A stretch of 64,000 nt of DNA, taken from the NCBI GenBank assembly GCA_002633005.1, contig NMRA01000234.1, positions 339,392 through 403,391 of the forward strand, written 5' to 3'. The first letter of the stretch is position 1, and the number at the start of each line of letters is the position of its first letter. The notes beneath the pieces were generated by a model. It was not told the origin of the DNA. It worked only from the letters and a program-made list of their open reading frames with translations, and did not search any database. The stretch is from Phoronis australis (taxonomy: Eukaryota > Phoronida > Phoronidae). Below, one piece after another: positions 35,980 through 47,026 of the stretch. Position numbers and translations under genes: made by a program.

Positions 35980-38600
35980 ATAGTATATATATATTTATTC
36001 AATAACTAGGCCTCCGGCCCTTATCACAATCAAATCATCAAATACAATAAAGGTAAGTGTCAAGTAAACCGAATTCTTCTTCGCTTGAATGCGAAATGAA
36101 CATATTTACACGTTGACCATATAAGATCTTTTTCCTCCATAGTCACGAGTCTGTTGAATTTTGTAACATTGGGGTTGTTGTAGCTCCATGCAGGCAAATA
36201 TCGTTTCCTTAGGTCATCGTAGAATGGGCATTCGATAACAAAATGATATTCTGACTCTACATATGTCCTAACACAGAGAGGGCATAACCTTTCTGTTCTG
36301 CTAAGTTTCAAGTGTCTACCCTTTTCAATCATTAGTGCATGCGCTGAACATCTCAATCTTACCATATCAGATCTAACATTTACATTGTCAATTACATCTA
36401 AATAGTTTTCAAAACATGTATTTAACTTAAAAGTTCTGTAAATTTGAAGCTTAATCGAATACTTCAAAATTTCTTGCCATTTTTGCTGATCAATATCTTT
36501 GCATCTTTGTTTAAAAAGTGATATGAAGCTTGTCTCGGAACCTACACCTTAATTATACCATGCTTCTCCAAAATCAAACTGAAATAGCAATTTCTTAACA
36601 TCATTAACCCAGCACGGTTTAGTAACATTTTCCGTCATATTGTACTGCCATTCATAGCAATGATATGTAATTTTTGAATCATCGGTTCTTAATAGTTTTA
36701 ACCAATATTTCATAATTCTAGGAAGTCGGTAAGCAATCAAGGAGTAACGACTCATCTCACCTCTAGCAGTCGATGAAATTGCCGTGCTAGGCAAATTTAA
36801 AATTTCTTTACAAAATTTTGTGTGGACTATTTCAATCCATTCGTAATCACTAAAACCCCAGATCTCACAACCATAATGAAGTATCGGCAATATTTTACAA
36901 TCGAATAATTTTAAACTAACTTTAACAGGGAGTGCATTAAAACCATTGACATTTTTTCTCATTAAATTCACTGCCTTAGTAGCCTGTAATGATAGAGTTT
37001 TCTGTGCGCAAGACCACGAACCTTTCGTAGTAAACATTAATCCTAGATATTTGTATGCATTTACAATATTAACAGTATTCTCATCATACGTCCATTTTTC
37101 ATACGATCGTAACATTCCACCTTTTCTGAAAACAATTATCTTAGTGTTCGACATGTTCACAATCAATTTCCATTTCTGACTATACTCATATAAAATGTTC
37201 AATTTTTTCTGCAGTCCTTTCACACTATACGAAAATAAAACCAAAACATCAGCAAACAGCAGATGCAATAATTCAGCTGATCCCATGGAAATTTTTTCAC
37301 CGCCACCGGATTCTAATTCTTTTTCGAGATCGTTTATAAATAAAATAAACAAAAACGGTGACAGCTGAGAGCCTTGTTTTAGACCATTATGACAATCAAA
37401 GAACTCCGTGTAGCTTCCGTTACTCAGTCTCACGCACGCTTTTACTTCAGCGTACATTGCTTTGATTATCTTATACATCTTACCTTCTATGTGATTGTTC
37501 TTTAATTTAAAATACAATGCGCTTCTATGTATACTGTCATAGGCTGCCTTAAAATCCACGAAAGCACAATAAAATCTACCTTTCTCTCGTGTCAAATATT
37601 TAATTATTAACGTATATAAAGCAAACGTGTGATCCACCGTACTGTGCCCTTTCCTAAACGCAGCTTGAGACATACTAATTACGTTTCTCTTTCCGACCAT
37701 TTTTGAAGTCGCTGGCACAATATTTTTTCGAATATTTTGGCTGTAACTTGCATGAGGGATATTCCCCTGAAATTTTCAGGAATTTTGGTACCGCCCTTAA
37801 ATATCGGTACTATAATGGAATTTGTCCATTCTTTTGGAAACGCACCATTTTAAAAAAAAGTAGTTGTATAGCTGGAACAGCGAATCTACCAACTTTTTAT
37901 CAGCATACTTGTAGAACTCAATACTAATTTTATCACATCCTGGCGAAGTTCCGTCTTTCATACTACCGATGGTTTGTATAATTTCGTCTTTTGTGATTTC
38001 AGCGTCCAACTCCATATCAACAATTGCATTACTTGAATTGATTTCATTTTTTACTGAGTTCTCAATAAAAGCATGAAACTCAGCGAACTCTGGATTAGTA
38101 ACAAAATAGTGGCCTTCGAACAGAGCGCTGAAATAATTTATCCATTCCTCCGGTTTAATATTCGTCGATACACCTTTCTTCTTAATATTAAATGCACGCC
38201 AGAATTTTTTACTGTCTTTACTCTCCACAGCTGATTTCAAAGTTTTGTAATGTTTTCTGTTACACTCTATCTTTTTCACTTTTTTTAAGTTTCCATAATC
38301 CTTTCTAGCTTGTACATATAGAGTTCGGCAAATGTTTTCTCTCAGTGTTCCAATACTGAATCTAAAATTACTTAATTTTTGCCTAACGACAGCTCTCATT
38401 TCCCTACACTCAGTGTCAAACCATTTGGGAAAACTAACTGGGTTATAAGATATGTTCACTTTTGGTTTTAACATGTCTGCAGCACATAATTTAATGGCTT
38501 CCATTAAACTTTCTACACTTGAATCTATGGTCGAGGGTAAATGACTCTGTACGTCAGCGAGCAACTGATCAACCTCCGGGTATTTTTCCATGTGTTATCA
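35980..38600 (-). mobile_element. 5'-truncated non-LTR retrotransposon (LINE)
   Basis: Minus-strand ORF2 in three frame-shifted blocks. 38591-37797 is the pre-RT region plus first RT motifs (SMKDGTSPGCDKISIEFYKY). 37718-36549 is the RT core (SQAAFRKGHSTVDH, RFYCAFVDFKAAYDSI, GLKQGSQLSPFLFILFINDL, LLFADVLVLFS). 36467-36060 is a C-terminal CCHC-like finger (LCPLCVRTYVESEYHFVIEC). The catalytic F/YADD box reads FADV, and a frameshift occurs in a poly-A/T run at 37850-37858, so it is dead. The endonuclease domain is missing. The 3' end is AT-rich (AATAAATATATATATA near 35985-36000). The clade was not assigned. Confidence 0.85.
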
Positions 38601-41419
38601 TCTATATCGAAACCCTTCGTCGAAAAAGTTCTTCTGTGAGATTGGTATTAAGCCAATACAAATTTTTATGCAAGGGATCATTTGTCATTTTACACGTTGA
38701 GCTATTATTCAATAGCATACGTACACTTCGAGGATTAATCAGCACCATACATTCTTTAAGACTTTCAATGCATATGAGGTTCTAAGACATGTTTTAACTA
38801 AATATTCTCGAATACTTGTACATGACTATAAGTTACAGATGTCAAAGACTGAGTAGGTGAGGGGTGCACGACCAAAAATCGCAGCCGGCATTTAGTGTCT
38901 TGAGGTAAATGTTTCAAGGTGTTTATTTACACAAACTTATACAAAGAAAGGCTATATCACTTTACTAATTAGTTCCAAGCACGTGACTGGAAAAGTCATA
39001 GCTAAACTTACGGTTTGCAAACTTGCCTGTAGTTTTCAGGTGTTTCATGCAAGCTTATTCATTTTTAAAACGTACGTAAAACTGTAAAAAGTGCGGTCCC
39101 TGAGACCTTCGAGTAAGCTAAGTATTATATATACACATTTTTAAAATTATATTTCGCGCTGTTTAGCTGACTATCAAGCCTTTTACTCTCATAAAATCGC
39201 TCCCATATTCCTTACAGTGATAGGATTCCATTTCAGATACCAAACAAATACGTCAAAAGCAATGCGCACACGTTTGCCGTAGTTTTACGGTTGGACGCCC
39301 CCAATGAACTCTGAAACGTTTTCTCGAGTCGTTGATGGTTTCGATGTTCGTCACGTTAGGAATATTATGACACTGAGTTTATGAGAGTAAAAGGTGTAAT
39401 TCCAGCTAAACGGCGCGAATGCTCCTTTAACTTAGAGATATTGCGTTCAGAAAGGGTGTCCACCTCATCACACGAAAACTCCCAAGGACCATATATTCTT
39501 CCAACAGATTGAAAACTAGGACCAATATCAACGATATTACTCCTAAGAGACAGGAGAGAAGCAGGCTACATTTCAGGTGATCAGCAGTTAGTGTCCATGA
39601 CGTGGTGCCATCCAAACGGAATTGCATGTTTTATTAATATTTTGTCAACTAGCGACTGATCTTCAAAAGCGGTCGCGGAGAACACTGGAAGTTGATACTA
39701 CGTAGGCGCTTGAGGGATTCGCATGTGGAAGGCTTCAATGATATCTCGAAATGCGATGTATTAGTACCATTTTCAGCAAGCTGTCTTGGATTCGATTAAA
39801 TTTTGTTCCCTTCTACCGCTACGCAGCTACCCAGTTTAAACCTGCTCTATTTGTGGAATTTGATTGGTCTGTTAGTGTTATAGTGTACATGTTTACTTTT
39901 CTGCATACATTGGCTAAAAGCGATTCGTCACACAACACTCAAGGATCGGGGGAAAAGAGTACCCACCTTTCAGTTTCAGTGCAATTTCTACAAACCTACG
40001 AAAATATTGACAATAACCCATACACTGATTATACGCCGAGAAAACTTTTAGCGCAGAAAACGTTTGCGCCTGTAAAACATAAGTGAACTCGGTCACGAGG
40101 ATTGAAAAACACCTCGCACGACTTAACCCGTTAATGTTTGCATGCCCGGAGCATTTTATGGTTGTATAAAAACACACACAATGGTTTACCTGAGCTCCGG
40201 AAAATGCAAGCACTGAAATTAATGATTGACTCAACGAGTTCACTTGAGTGATAAGATGTTGTAAGGACTTGATACTAGGCCAAGGTAAACAGAGCGAATG
40301 TCGAAAAAGCAAAAAAACAACAACAAAAAAATCCCAAAAAAAAACAAAAACCAAAAGCAAACGATAGTCACAACCAAAAGACTCAGCATTCCCGCTTAGA
40401 ATAAACATCACAACATGTTTTGCACAATGTATGATATTTCCAACATGCAGTTTATCAAACTGAAATTAGGTAGGCCTATTGAATACAACATAACAAAGTA
40501 GGTGCCACAAGGTTTTGTGTTTTGGTAAAACCAGATCTGAAATATAAGCCAGTACGCCTACTGCCGTCTTAACTGGGCCAGTGAACCTGGAAGTTGCAAT
40601 ACACTAGCAATGAAAATCAAATCATGAGCATTACATGACTAACAGCCTTTTGAAAGGATTTTTCCAGGTGCATGGTTGTTATTTTAACATTATTTTTCAT
40701 TTATGAACACATTTGTTGGAGCACGTGAAGCTGCAAAGTTGACAACGAAATAGAGAAGGAACTCATTGCACTGTTCAAGTGCTGCGCATACTGGGTTCTT
40801 GGGCTGTTAGGGTGATGGGAAAATCTTTCCTCTCCTTAGCTTCCAAGCCAGTTTATTGCTTTATGCTCAGATCTTTATAGAAAAAAGTGGAGTTGCATTG
40901 ACTTATTGACAGCATGTGACATCACATCTCCTGAAATTACTCAACAAGAATCCTGTGCTTGTTGGCACACTTATGGAGGAGACAGGCATGGACTTCTATG
41001 TCAGCAAATGAACTTTTGACATCAGATGAACCCTCAGTGACAGCATTTAGATCAAGCATAAAAGAATGACAACACATTGGATGCACTGCCCAGAGTAAGT
41101 TACTGGGAAAGGAGCTCCTTGTCTCCAGCTGGTCATCCAAGGAACACACAGATTAGTTGTAAAAACAGGTCAAGCCATAAATCATCCTACTCATTATTTT
41201 GATCATAAAACAAACTTGCGGCCCAGGAGTACATGGAATCAGGATTCGCAAATATGCCTGAAGCACAATGTGAATTTGAGTGGATTGTCTCTATACCTAA
41301 AAAGGGACCACTTGAAAAGTAGGGGCGAGGCATGAACACAGAAGAGACAACTGTTGCGAATGAAGAGACAGCTGTTGCGAATGAAGAGACACAATAAGCG
41401 AATAAGCAGAGGCACAAAA

Positions 41420-41860
41420 TAACACTATTAATGATGACAATTATGATGACAATATGAATCCATACATGTTAAGAATTATGATGACAATCAGAAACAAAAT
41501 GACAATTATGGCAACAATACCTTACAAGATGACAGTTATGATAACAACACAAAACAATATGATGATTACGATGACAATACCATAGAAGATGAGAGCTATG
41601 GTGACAACACAATGCAATACAAGGTGATGGTCTCATTATGTCCACAAAATGATACAAGATGACAGTTATGATGACAATAAGGTACAAAGTTATGACAGTT
41701 GTGATGAGAATGGGATACAATGTGACATTAATTATAAATAGGATACAAGATGGCACTTGACACAAAGGTACAATATAAGATAGCAGTTATGATAACAATA
41801 CACAATGACACAATACAAGATGACAATTATGATGAGAATATAATACAAGATGTGGTTATG
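41420..41860. repeat. Degenerate GATGACA-type minisatellite
   Basis: More than ten irregular repeats built on TACAAGATGACAGTTATGAT and ATGACAATA. Low sequence complexity explains the open minus-strand frame rich in His/Cys/Val here. Confidence 0.65.
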
Positions 41861-41867
41861 ATGACAA

Positions 41868-41953
41868 TGGTTACTAATTGTACAACATACTAGTAACCAA
41901 TAAGCTACAATGGTTACTAATTGTACAACATACTAGTAACCAATAAACTACTT
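41868..41953. repeat. 43-bp tandem duplication with internal palindrome
   Basis: Two copies starting at 41868 and 41911. Each contains GGTTACTA...TAGTAACC, an 8-bp inverted repeat around ATTGTACAACATAC. Confidence 0.8.
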
Positions 41954-42119
41954 TTATGACATTTCTTGTACTACATTTATAAATTCAAGAGAAGCTTTGT
42001 CCCGCCAACTCATCTTCAAAAATATTTGAGTCTAACAAATGATGTAAACACAAAAGCTAACTCCAGATTCCTGAAATAACTTTCAGCCAAAAAATGTGCA
42101 CAGTAGATCTGGTAACAAC

Positions 42120-42670
42120 CTAAATCTCGCAGAATGGGTGATTTTAGCTAGCCATACAGCTGTATGATGTGTAATGTCAAAATACAGTTAGGAACTGCTG
42201 TGTGTTACCTTTACATAGGCCTCCGAATGTCACAGCGCCTGGGTAGTTCCGCTTGTCACCCTGTCATATAGAGCTAATGACTGGTGGGGGTGTATGCAAA
42301 ATCTGGGAGTCAACGGTCACTTTCTTGCAATGCAGCATACCGTAATTCTCCGGCTTTTGTATCAAAGACTTGGAAAACAGTAGGCTCGTGATATGCACAT
42401 GCGCCGTTTGCTAACTGTTTGAGATACCCTTCAGATGATAACAGCTTCAACAAAGCAAGATTTGCTAAGATATCCAGTTTGCAGATATTATACTAAAAAT
42501 TTTATAATGAAGTGAAACCAATTCTGGCAATTTGTGTAGGCAGGTTTGTGGAAGAAGTTGACTGAAGAATCGGTGAAAAAAGAAATTGACCATTGTGCTG
42601 AAAGCCAACGAATAAGATCGCTCCACAACTTTAGCAGCAGAATAATGGTAGAACGGCAATTTTTAAGAAA
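42120..42670. repeat. Diverged duplication, copy A
   Basis: Shares order and sequence with 43470-44110: AGCTAGC..ATACAG, GGGTAGTTC.GCT.GTCACC, a GTGCATGCAAAA-type block, CACATGCGCC, AAGTGAAACCA, GAAGAATC.G.GAAAAAAGAAA and TTTAGCAGCAGAATAATGGT. No coding capacity is supported on either strand. Could be an old transposon copy or a segmental duplication. Confidence 0.7.
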
Positions 42671-43469
42671 TACACAGGCGTAGGCAACATGTAGCCCCTC
42701 GGCTGACTGTATAGGGGCTACAATACTCCCTACCACTTTCTATACTAATTTCATCCCGTGCATTTTAAACGGTCACCAAATAAGAGGTTTTCACCTCATC
42801 AAAAATGCGTACATTTAAAATTGTCACATAAAATGGTTTCTTTAACGATTCTTTTCAACTCTATCTTTGATGAAGCATGTCCAAGGGAATTGAGATGTCT
42901 TTGATGAAGAATTCCATCCCCACTTTTTGGTCTCCGTTAGCTTTTTTACTGTGCGCTATAACCATAGTATTTCAATTGACGTCACCCGAGTTAGGCAGAG
43001 GACAAACACAAGACTTAGCGAAAATCGCCTGACCTTAGACGTGGCACCAGCAAAATGTAGCATGGGAAGATATCTGGAGGAATTTGTAAAATTTGTGTCC
43101 TTTAGACTTTTTGATCGTCAACATGTTTGGCTTTTTGGCACCCTGCGGCATACATAGTGATGCAATTGCCTAACACAGGCAATAATACACAACTAAACCC
43201 CCACAAAAAAGTTACTCATCTCAAAATACCTTGAAAAACATCGAATGAAACATGAATTATTATTAACACATTCCATGACTCTGGAGACAATTTAGTGAAC
43301 ATAATTTGAAAATATCCATGAAAATGTGTGCGGTTCACTCGAGCTTCACTCAACGAGCACTATTTTGAGGAAGTTAGGCGAAATTATACCAGTTGATGAA
43401 CAAAAGTAGAAGAGACACAAATATCACAAATTCTACCAAATACCTTCCCAATCTACTTTTTGAAAGTGC
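42671..43469. other. Spacer between duplication copies, no gene seen
   Basis: AT-rich. A 76-codon frame at 42927-43157 is unsupported. Confidence 0.4.
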
Positions 43470-44110
43470 CACGTGCCATGTCTAGCCAGCTAGCTAGCTG
43501 TATGAAGACTGTCATCAAAATACAGCTAAGTACCACTGTGTGTTAATCTTCCATACACCCCGAAATTGCCCACAGCCAGGGTAGTTCTGCTCGTCACCTC
43601 GCCATGAAAGATGAAACTTGTATCAACATGTAAGGCTAAAGACGGGGTGCATGCAAAAACTGGGAATCAACCGATACTCACCTTCCTTCTTACAGCCGTT
43701 TAAGTGAAAAACAATCTAATAAACATCATTTTCTTGCGTAATCTTCTGCCTTTTCTAACAAAGAAAAGTTATGTTGTCGTTTCGAAAACAGTATGCTCAT
43801 GACACGCACATGCGCCATTTCTTAAACTTTTGCGACATCTCTTGGGAGGTGATAGCTTGGCAGCGGCAAAATTTCTTCTGAAATTCGGTTTGCTGGTATC
43901 AAAATTCTAAAAACTTATAACAAAGTGAAACCAGTTCCGATAACTTATGATGTGTACGCAACCTCATGAAAGAACAACAGTTGATTGAAGAATCAGCGAA
44001 AAAAGAAACTGGCCAATAGGTGACGCAATATATAGCGGACACATAAAATCGCTCCATAACTTTAGCAGCAGAATAATGGTAGAACGCCAATTTTTCTAAC
44101 ACCAGTAAAT
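43470..44110. repeat. Diverged duplication, copy B
   Basis: Collinear with 42120-42670 in the same orientation, with several indels. The most conserved stretch is GCTCCA.AACTTTAGCAGCAG and AATAATGGTAGAACG.CAAT near the right end of both copies. Confidence 0.7.
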
Positions 44111-45250
44111 AATTTAAAGGAGCATGCCACCCAAAAAACAACCTAATTTGTATCAATTTAGATCGAGTAGTTCTACTCCATAACGACACGTACGGTTGCG
44201 TTAAATGACACCTGACCGCAGACGAAAGTGTTGAAATTATCCAATGACGTCATCGGTTTCACACGCAGTCTGTTCAGCAGTCCACAACACGGGTTACTGG
44301 TGTCAGCTTATTGCTTGAAGTCATCGTTTAACACCAACAAATCATCAAACTTCGATGTAAAACCCTTAAAAACACACCGAATTCTTATAAAAACGAGTTG
44401 TATTATTTCGCTCTTACGGATTTATTGGTATTTGGACACACCGTAGCCTACAAAGTTCGGCAGGCCAAAAAGGTCCGTAGCAGGAGTTTGGGGTCGGACT
44501 AGATAATTTCGAAGTATTTTCCGTGAGATACAGACAGGAGAACCTAGATCTGTGTTGTTTAGACTAGTGATTTTTTGAGTTCTAAACACAAAATGCTTGT
44601 TAGCCTGGCCAGTAGCTCAGAGCACGATCAGGCTGGTCGCGGCCGGTCGCTGGGATTGACCCGTTATCCCTGCCAGTGGCTCGGAAACTGATCAGACATC
44701 ACGAACATAAACCAGCCAAAGTTCAGTGGAAACTAAACTTTCAGTCAAGAAAATACTATACTAGTGAGCCAAAGTAATGTGCATCTCATATATGTTGGTG
44801 AATTAGCCACGAAACTGCAAATCTACTTATTCGTCGGGTGCCGCAAATTCACCGGGTTTCGCTTTGGCCACAGCACCGTCAGGGCAGAAGTTGTACATTG
44901 ACAATCATTATTTGAGTAATGTAAATGTAAATAAAGATTCCCCTAACACCTGGCCGTGGGATGGAAATTGAGTTGTTTCACAACAGTTTCTGCCAGCAAA
45001 CACTAAATTAGCATGAGCTCACACGGCCTAGGTGTCCCGTCAATTAGTTTTATTGCACCCGGCCTAAAGCCGGTAACGCAGTGATTTATTCATTGCTGGC
45101 TTCTCAAATCACTTGCACTCACGAACACTCCAAAGGCATTACAAATTGCATCTAATGATACAGAATTTGTTTCAGATTTATATAAGTATTGATTAGGGTG
45201 AGGATAATTCATTTTGAAACAGAACGCTCAGTAATAAACGCCAACATGGC
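44111..45250. other. Intergenic, no recognised gene
   Basis: Nothing supported. A GGCCAGTAGCTCAGAGCACG stretch near 44610 superficially resembles a tRNA box A but no cloverleaf follows. Confidence 0.4.
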
Positions 45251-45270
45251 AACTCGCAATCCCGACTTAG

Positions 45271-45612
45271 GACGAGCTACAGCTCATCAGTCCCGACTTC
45301 GCAGATGGATCGTTAAGTTTTACAGGCTATCAATTCAAACAGGAATACAGTGATGAAGAAATACTAGAGAGGCGCCGTGAACAAGCTCAGACAACGGAAT
45401 GTATGCTCGAGTTATTTGGTAAGCCGGCATTCGTCAGGCACGCGGGTCGACTCGTCTGCAGGCCACAGACACGGAGATGTTTCACGGCCTCATACTTGTT
45501 ATTTACAGCGTACATTTCATTCTTCACTACCATGAGCCACTTCCTAAGCATTTCGGACTCTCGAGGAAGTAAAAAAAAAAACATTATACCCGCTTTCCTC
45601 GCAGCTGCTTAG
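45271..45612 (+). pseudogene. Fragment resembling N-terminal linker of P2X7-C-domain-type proteins
   Basis: A frame open from a TAG near 45268 to 45612. It contains SFTGYQFKQEYSDEEILERR followed by REQAQTTE. Aromatic GYxFxxEYSxEEIxER segments precede the zinc-binding P2RX7 cytosolic (ballast-like) domain in many multi-copy invertebrate proteins, as I recall them, but the Cys-rich domain is not seen here. A different frame begins with ATG 45246 (MATRNPDLGR) and stops after 36 codons. Probably a relic; alternatives are an unrelated short exon or chance. Confidence 0.25.
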
Positions 45613-46115
45613 TTCGGACAAGCGGGAACGATGCACCGCAACATAGCGGCGGCATTCACTCTGCATATGAACCACTGATGTTGCTAGCGTCGTTTCTCAC
45701 CTTCCTCACAGGTTAACGCGACACCTCTTGGCAAGGTAAGGTCGACCGTATGCGAGGCGATGTGGATATAGACCGATTAAGATGGCTAAAAAGACTAATT
45801 AAATCGGGTGGCATTCTCCTTTAATGTACTCAAGGATGGGTGTAGTTTTTAACGACACTAATTTTGTGTCAGATCTTAGCTGGTCACTTTTTACCCTCAT
45901 CAGCGCAAAGCTGTATATTTAAGTAAACAGCTTTGTACCAAGGCTAGTGCCATGTCATGTGCTGCTCTCAGACTTCTGCTTAATTGTCCTTGCCAAACTC
46001 GCATAATGCCAATTGAACTGAATTGGAATTTTTCACCAAGGTTATCTTGATTCCCGTAGACATGCTTCATTGAAGATATGTATAGTCAGAGACATTGGAT
46101 CGCAAGAGTTGTAAG
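45613..46115. other. Intergenic, nothing recognised
   Basis: No open frame or repeat with a recognised identity. Confidence 0.4.
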
Positions 46116-46319
46116 TATGCGCGCACCAAGCCTTCAATATGGGGGGGCTCGAATTCCTAACGTTGTAGACCTTTTGGTAACAAAATAGCTGGCGGACTAA
46201 AAAAACGAAAGAAACGGACGCATCACTGTGAATTGCGCGTTTGTGCTTGTTTAGCGGACTTTTGTCTCATTTTATCGGACTCATTTGAGCCCCCCGAGTC
46301 CCCCCTGGGTGCGTGCATG
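46116..46319 (+). mobile_element. MITE-like element, copy 3 (CATGCGCGC termini)
   Basis: A 204-bp copy with a partly degraded left end (TATGCGCGCACCAAG) and right end CTGGGTGCGTGCATG. Inner blocks CCTTCAATATGGGGGG, GACCTTTTGGTAACAAAATA and GCGGACTTTTGTCTCATTTT match 11837-12095. Relative to that copy it lacks part of the segment around TTGCCCACTTCGCC. Confidence 0.75.
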
Positions 46320-46565
46320 GTAAGCACACATTAATGACAATTTTAAGAGTAAAATGTATTTTTGACGATGTGAAAACCTCTTATATGGAGACCAGATTTG
46401 GCCTACCGCCCATTTACAATAAGCAGGATGAAATAAAAACAGACACCGAGGGAAGTGTTGTAGCCACCACTAGCCAGTGCAGCCAAGGCCTGGGGTTACG
46501 TGTAGTATTTGATTTACGCGGTGTTCATGTATCGTCGGCATACCTATCGTCATCAATGGTTGATG

Positions 46566-46707
46566 CACAGGCGTCCTCAGCTTCTAATCGTCCCCAATGC
46601 ACTATGTATACATATACATATATATATACTACCAGGATCTCTTCCTGATACTACTGGTATATAGCTAGTGAGTAGTGGACGATCAGAAGCTGCAGAGGAC
46701 GCCTGTG
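46566..46707. mobile_element. MITE-like element, ACAGGCGTCCTCAGC terminal repeat, copy 2
   Basis: A 142-bp near-palindrome. The left end CACAGGCGTCCTCAGCTTCT and following TAATCGTCC is the reverse complement of the right end (GGACGATCAGAAGCTG, GAGGACGCCTGTG). The interior is TATACATATA-rich. It shares termini and CCCCAATRC with the 9745-10140 element. Confidence 0.75.
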
Positions 46708-47026
46708 CCTGTGGAGTGTGGGTGGCTGTGCCAGCCCGAGATAAGATGGTTAAAACCATCTTTAGATTGAGAGGCGTAGACTCTGTCACAATGTCATAGT
46801 TGTCATACTAACTCCTCCCAATATGAAAACGAAGGAGTGGTGATACAATAGTAAATAAGATGCTGTATTGTATAAAATACATACCGGGTACCAAAGATTC
46901 GAATTCGGATCAGCTGTTTTATCGTTTCACGTGGGATGCGGAAGTGGAACTCTTTGAGATTTGAGGTACACTTAGATAAGAAATGGTACATAGTTTCGTA
47001 ACCGGCTGCTGGACGCTGTCAGAAGG

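Larger units (their letters stand above)
38601..42119. other. Intergenic with low-complexity and minisatellite-like DNA
   Basis: No gene recognised. A 111-codon ATG frame at 39751-40086 and an overlapping minus frame at 40408-39914 show no family signature; the latter reads through an A-rich tract at 40308-40360. From 41420 to 41860 the DNA is a degenerate repeat of about 27-30 bp modules (ACAAGATGACAGTTATGATG and variants). Confidence 0.4.

Noticed and set aside
39751-40086. 111-codon plus-strand ATG frame
   Set aside because: No recognisable domain, no splice or promoter support; composition is like the surrounding non-coding DNA.
39914-40411. 165-codon minus-strand hydrophobic frame
   Set aside because: It reads through an A-rich tract (FVFFWDFFVVVFLLF comes from poly-T on that strand) and overlaps an opposite frame; no family features.
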